Positions 60,246-64,000 of a stretch of 64,000 nucleotides of DNA are shown one piece after another. The notes beneath the pieces are model-generated. The model was not told the origin of the DNA. It searched no databases and was given only the letters and a program-made list of their open reading frames with translations. The position numbers and the translations under genes are program-made. Location: positions 15,926,690 to 15,990,689 of the forward strand of contig NC_084601.1 in assembly GCF_033807715.1 (NCBI RefSeq), in the 5' to 3' direction. How positions within the stretch are numbered: the first letter of the stretch is position 1; each line of letters opens with the position of its first letter. The DNA is from Cololabis saira (taxonomy: Eukaryota; Chordata; Actinopteri; Beloniformes; Belonidae).

Positions 60246-62372
60246 AATATATTGTTAAAACCTGCACTGAGGTTACGATTCCTCAAAATCATATGCATGA
60301 TCCTGTGTGACCCACGGTCTCTGCAGTATTAGAAACTTACACGACCTTTAGCACCAGCGCTCTCATTAGCTGTTATAACTGGATTTTAAAACATTTGCAC
60401 AGACTGACATTCTTGAAATGTCATGTCACTCACTATCCCCAAGAGCTTAAGATGCAATCATGGAATCACAGAAATACACTTCAGAGACGGAACTCCTCAG
60501 AATGTTGTTTGATGTTATCTTCCAGCGTGTTTAGAGAAGACTAATTACGAGTTGTAGAGGACAACATCTACGTTTTGGGGCTGGCTTCAAACTGAAAAGG
60601 CAACAAAAGCAATAAAATGGAAATCATGACTTCAGTTCTCCTAGGAAGGATTTATTTTCCCTTTCATCGTGGACTTGGACAACGAGAAGCTCTTGGGTAA
60701 ATGTGGCACATACGTCACAGTATAATGATAAGGATGATGTGCTTTGTACCTGTTTAACAATTAATAGTGGAATTACATCAGAGAGAAAGGTCATAATTTA
60801 AATAAAAATAAAAAACTGTTATATAATTGAGTTTTAATCGAGGAAAAAACTAGGAAATCACACTTAAAGATAGTAATACTTGTGGAAGGAAAAAAATGGC
60901 CTTAAGGTTTATATTGTATTGTAAAATGAACTTTGACAATAACTTCGACGTCTCATTGTGGGAGTTACAACAGTGATTTTAAAAAAGTCAACTGGTGTGG
61001 ATGCTACTTCATTTTTATATCCACCAGCTCTTGAATTATCTTTCGTCATTTTCTTGAGTTTCTTGCCGAGTTTTCTGTCATATTTTAGCTCTGTGAGATA
61101 GTTTCCTTGTTGTTGATGTATGAAATAGTTGAAAAAAAATTGAAATGGTTTTATTGTTGTTTTTCCTGCCTTCTTTCTGTTAGTAGCCTCATACACTTCC
61201 TTTAACAATACTGGTCAATTGTCTGAAGTGAAACTTGAAATGAATAACTTCTCGAGAAAACTACTTGTTAGGAAATGAGATTTTGCTTCATCCACTTCAC
61301 ATCACAGGATGCTCAGGTGACTGGCAGAAAGAGTTGCTCAAACAAATAAATATACCGTAGAGATCCATGGTTCATGCCTTGGGACTTTTCTGTGTAAGGG
61401 CAGACTGTGATAAGACCTTCGAGACTAAGCTGCGCAGCCAAGCTGCTTAGATGTCAGTGTTGATGTATCATCTCACTTATACTGGAAGCTGAACGCTGCT
61501 CAGAGAACCTGCAGGAACTTACAAAAGGTGTTTGACAGTGTTTAGCCGGCACTTAAATTCTAATCTGTGATAGTTTTTTTGTTTTAAATAGCACCTAATG
61601 ATGAATAGATAGTGATTGTTTTTATTGTTGATGTTGTATTGGTTCTTTACAGTCGTCAGTGATGTGCGTGACATTACACTTGGGCTGTAAGGATTAAAAA
61701 CAACAAGCAGCAGAATATAACCGCCTCCATTTGTAAACCTTTGGTACTTCATTGCAATGTTGAAAAACAGCTAATCCAGTGTAACTCAAGGCAAGCTGGC
61801 ATGTTTCAGAGAGCACAGAGGGTACATTAAATAAATGCACTGTCACCTCATATTTCCACTGTCCCTCTTTCCAACCTCTGCCGGGGCCTTTCTTTGAAGA
61901 GTTTGCATGTTCTCCAAGAGCCTGCGTGGGCTTCCCTGGTATGTAAATGGAGGCTGAAAATGAATATTTAATGGCTGTGATCCTTGGCCCCTCAGGCAGC
62001 TCCACATAAGAAAAAACAAACATAATACTGCATGCAGAGACAAGTGCATGGGACCATTCACACGCCATCAGTGAACATATTTAAATAATGCATCCCCTAA
62101 TCCAATAAAAAACTGTTATTTCAAGAAGAAGATGTCAAACCTTTTGAACTTTCTGGACATTAATCTTTGTTTATAGCCACAATTTTTATATTTAAATTAA
62201 GTTGGGACAAGTAGATATAAAACTTGTGGTTTTATTGCAAAACATTGTCTTTCTAAGCCAGACCAGGTATTTTTGAACGCACGCATTGACGGAGAACTAA
62301 CATTTGGTTTTAAAGTAAGTGTAGACGACATTGGGTTGGACAGGAGTTTAACCCCTGGCAGCACAGCAGTGT
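60246..62372. other. No recognised gene
   Basis: AT-rich. Short minus-strand frames at 60909-61208 and 61694-62068 show no known domain. Confidence 0.5.
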
Positions 62373-62690
62373 CAGTTCAATTCAGCTTAATTTATATAGC
62401 GCCAAATCTTGACAAATGTCATACCAAGGCACTTCGACCATTGCAAATTAGTCCAAGTAATACAAAGCCAATAAAATAAAATGAATAATTATTGCTTTGC
62501 TAAGGAAACCAACAGATTATATCAAAACATTTCGTCGTTTCAATCCCGAGCAAGCACCAGGTGACTGTGGAAAGGAAAAACTCCCCTTTAACAGGCAGAA
62601 ACTGGCAGGGTTAGGGTTAGGCAGAACCAGACTCGGGAAGGGTGGCCATCTGCCACGACCGGTTCGGGCTTGAGGGGACAGGAAAGAGGA
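62373..62690 (+). repeat. Common fish interspersed repeat
   Basis: Contains TTAATTTATATAGCGCCAAA, GAGCAAGCACCAGG, GGAAAGGAAAAACTCCCC, CAGAACCAGACTCGGG and GGCCATCTGCC. It is a longer copy of the fragment at 30450. Two TTAGGG-like words within it are incidental. Confidence 0.7.
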
Positions 62691-62699
62691 CCCTTTGTG

Positions 62700-63343
62700 G
62701 AGTGGTCTGACAGGAATCACCTCCCTTGAACGTCAGCAGGACAAAGGATATGGTAGTGAACTTCAGGAGGAAAAGGACTGGGACCATGATGTCCTTATCC
62801 ATCTAGGCTGTGGATGCGGTGGCGAAAGTAACTGGAGTTTTACCTGAATGACAGACTGGACTGGAGCACCATGCCATGTTCAGGAAGGAAATGAGCAGAC
62901 TGTGTTTCCTAAGAAAGTTCAGATCTTTCAACGTCTGCAGCAAGATGTTGGAGCTCTTCTACCAGTCTTTGGTCACAAGTGCCATCTACTTTGCTGTTGT
63001 CTGCTAGGGGTGGGGGTCGGGAAAAGCTGGTAATATCATTGGACATGTGCCGAATAAGTGTCAGTGAGGGACAGGTGGACACTGAACAAACTGCTATCCA
63101 TCTTGGACACTCAGTCCACCCCCTTCATACACACTCTGGAGGCAGCGGGGCTCAGAAAATCATTTTTACCGTTCTCTATAACATTCACAGTAATTACCCA
63201 ACTTATGTGTCAGATAACCACTCTTGCACATGTACATATGTCCCTTCTTGCACTGCCAGAGTTTATATTTTTCTTTTAAATTTAAGTTATATTACCCATA
63301 TTTTTCTTTTTTTCCGGTGTATGAATGAATGAATGAATGAATG
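62700..63343 (+). pseudogene. Decayed non-LTR retrotransposon, RT C-terminal end
   Basis: In pieces across frames: FLRKFRSFNV with CSKMLELFYQSLVTSA and IYFAVVC (62905-63006), then a stop exactly where this family has Trp, then tracts matching the DNxxHPL-type region and a final RSF block near 63170. These are the C-terminal landmarks of a Rex/CR1-like LINE. Multiple stops and frame changes make it inactive. It finishes in (TGAA)n at about 63319-63342, the tail of the element. Confidence 0.72.
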
Positions 63344-63670
63344 ATAACAGTGCTGGGTGAAAAATTAGGGCATTAAAAAATTCATTACATTTCACACTGA
63401 GTGTTTCCTTACTGAATGTGAATGATCTTTAAGGACAACTCATATCTTTCATGTAGTCACGGCAATTTGGCGTGAAACATTGACTCACCGTCTGATGCTG
63501 GGATTAACATTAAAGCATTAAATTGAATAACCAAAGTAAACTGCACATATTGTCTTGAATTCATGTTGAAAATGCAGCAATCCACTCAGTAAAGAAAGAT
63601 GTATGAAACAGGACAAAAGAAAACTGAACCGTTGATGGTTGACGAGAGATTTGTTTGATTCATACTTCTC
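63344..63670. other. Short unassigned stretch
   Basis: AT-rich DNA between the LINE tail and the terminal hAT element; nothing recognised. Confidence 0.6.
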
Positions 63671-64000
63671 CAGAGGTGGGTAGAGTAGCCAAAAATTGTA
63701 CTCAAGTAAAAGTACTGTTACTTTAGAATAATATGACTCAAGTAGAAGTAAAAAGTAGTCATCCAAATAATTACTTGAGTAAAAGTAAAAAAGTACTTGG
63801 TGAAAAAACTACTCAAGTACTGAGTAACTGTTGAGTAACGTCTGATTTATTTTTTTAACACAACCATTCAAACAGACAAAAGGACAAAATAATCATCTTC
63901 AGGCAAATTAAATCAATAAAATAACAAAATAAATTAATATTAATAAAAAATAAAAAATAGCTTAAATTAAAATAATCTTAAAGTAAATTCAAGTACTTTA
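63671..64000 (+). mobile_element. hAT element, truncated by window edge
   Basis: It begins CAGAGGTGGGTAGAGTAGCC, followed by repeated CTCAAGTAAAAGTACT words, a well-known start of hAT elements in fish. The other end lies beyond the window. Confidence 0.75.

Noticed and set aside
62608..62625. Interstitial telomere repeat
   Set aside because: Only about two TTAGGG-like words, inside a dispersed fish repeat.

Overview
The window reads as repeat-dense teleost fish DNA, probably percomorph (inference). The evidence is the transposon fauna: a LINE-2-type reverse transcriptase, several hAT, TTAA-type and PIF/Harbinger-like miniature elements, a CsRn1-type Gypsy element, ZBED-like hAT transposase debris, and long (GT)n, (AT)n and (ATGG)n microsatellites. 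I recognise no host protein-coding exon, no rRNA and no intact tRNA gene. Nearly all long open frames belong to mobile elements or are artefacts of repeats.

Left part (1-8624): a non-LTR retrotransposon 3' end (about 1406-2068), a 695-bp hAT-type miniature element with a perfect 8-bp target duplication and an internal palindrome (3633-4327), a 1.2-kb TTAA-flanked element carrying a possible two-exon mini-gene (5722-6930), and a 5'-truncated LINE-2-like element with an open 507-codon frame (6991-8514).

Middle (8625-28412): a roughly 20-kb head-to-tail array of one composite repeat. It opens with four tandem 60-bp hairpin heads. Six body units follow, separated by (TTA)n, each ending in the same hairpin tail. 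The bodies are built from smaller modules: blocks about 356 and 460 bp apart, a roughly 128-bp module with a GC box and an inverted CCAAT box (about twenty copies), tRNA-like pol III-type promoter modules, and a 42-bp minisatellite derived from a miniature transposon that also occurs alone at 33118 and 58255. Unit 1 is interrupted by a Gypsy (CsRn1-type) element with open gag and pol frames, a tRNA-Trp-type primer site, an ACGT target duplication, and a 3' LTR reduced to its last 36 bp.

Right part (28413-64000): mostly AT-rich sequence without recognised genes, peppered with repeats. It includes a broken ZBED-like hAT transposase (34193-35456, minus strand), a TTAA-type miniature element (37979-38322), and a 2.7-kb element with long inverted termini enclosing a spliced, fully open 207-codon gene with two cysteine/histidine zinc-binding modules (39268-42004). 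Further right lie hAT and Harbinger-like miniature elements with readable target duplications, a nested insertion that proves its own boundaries (58255-58863), a solo LTR with a CATAC duplication (60001-60240), a decayed LINE (about 62700-63343), and the start of a hAT element cut by the window edge (63671).

The most promising undescribed items are the zinc-module element at 39268-42004 and the modular array at 8625-28412.
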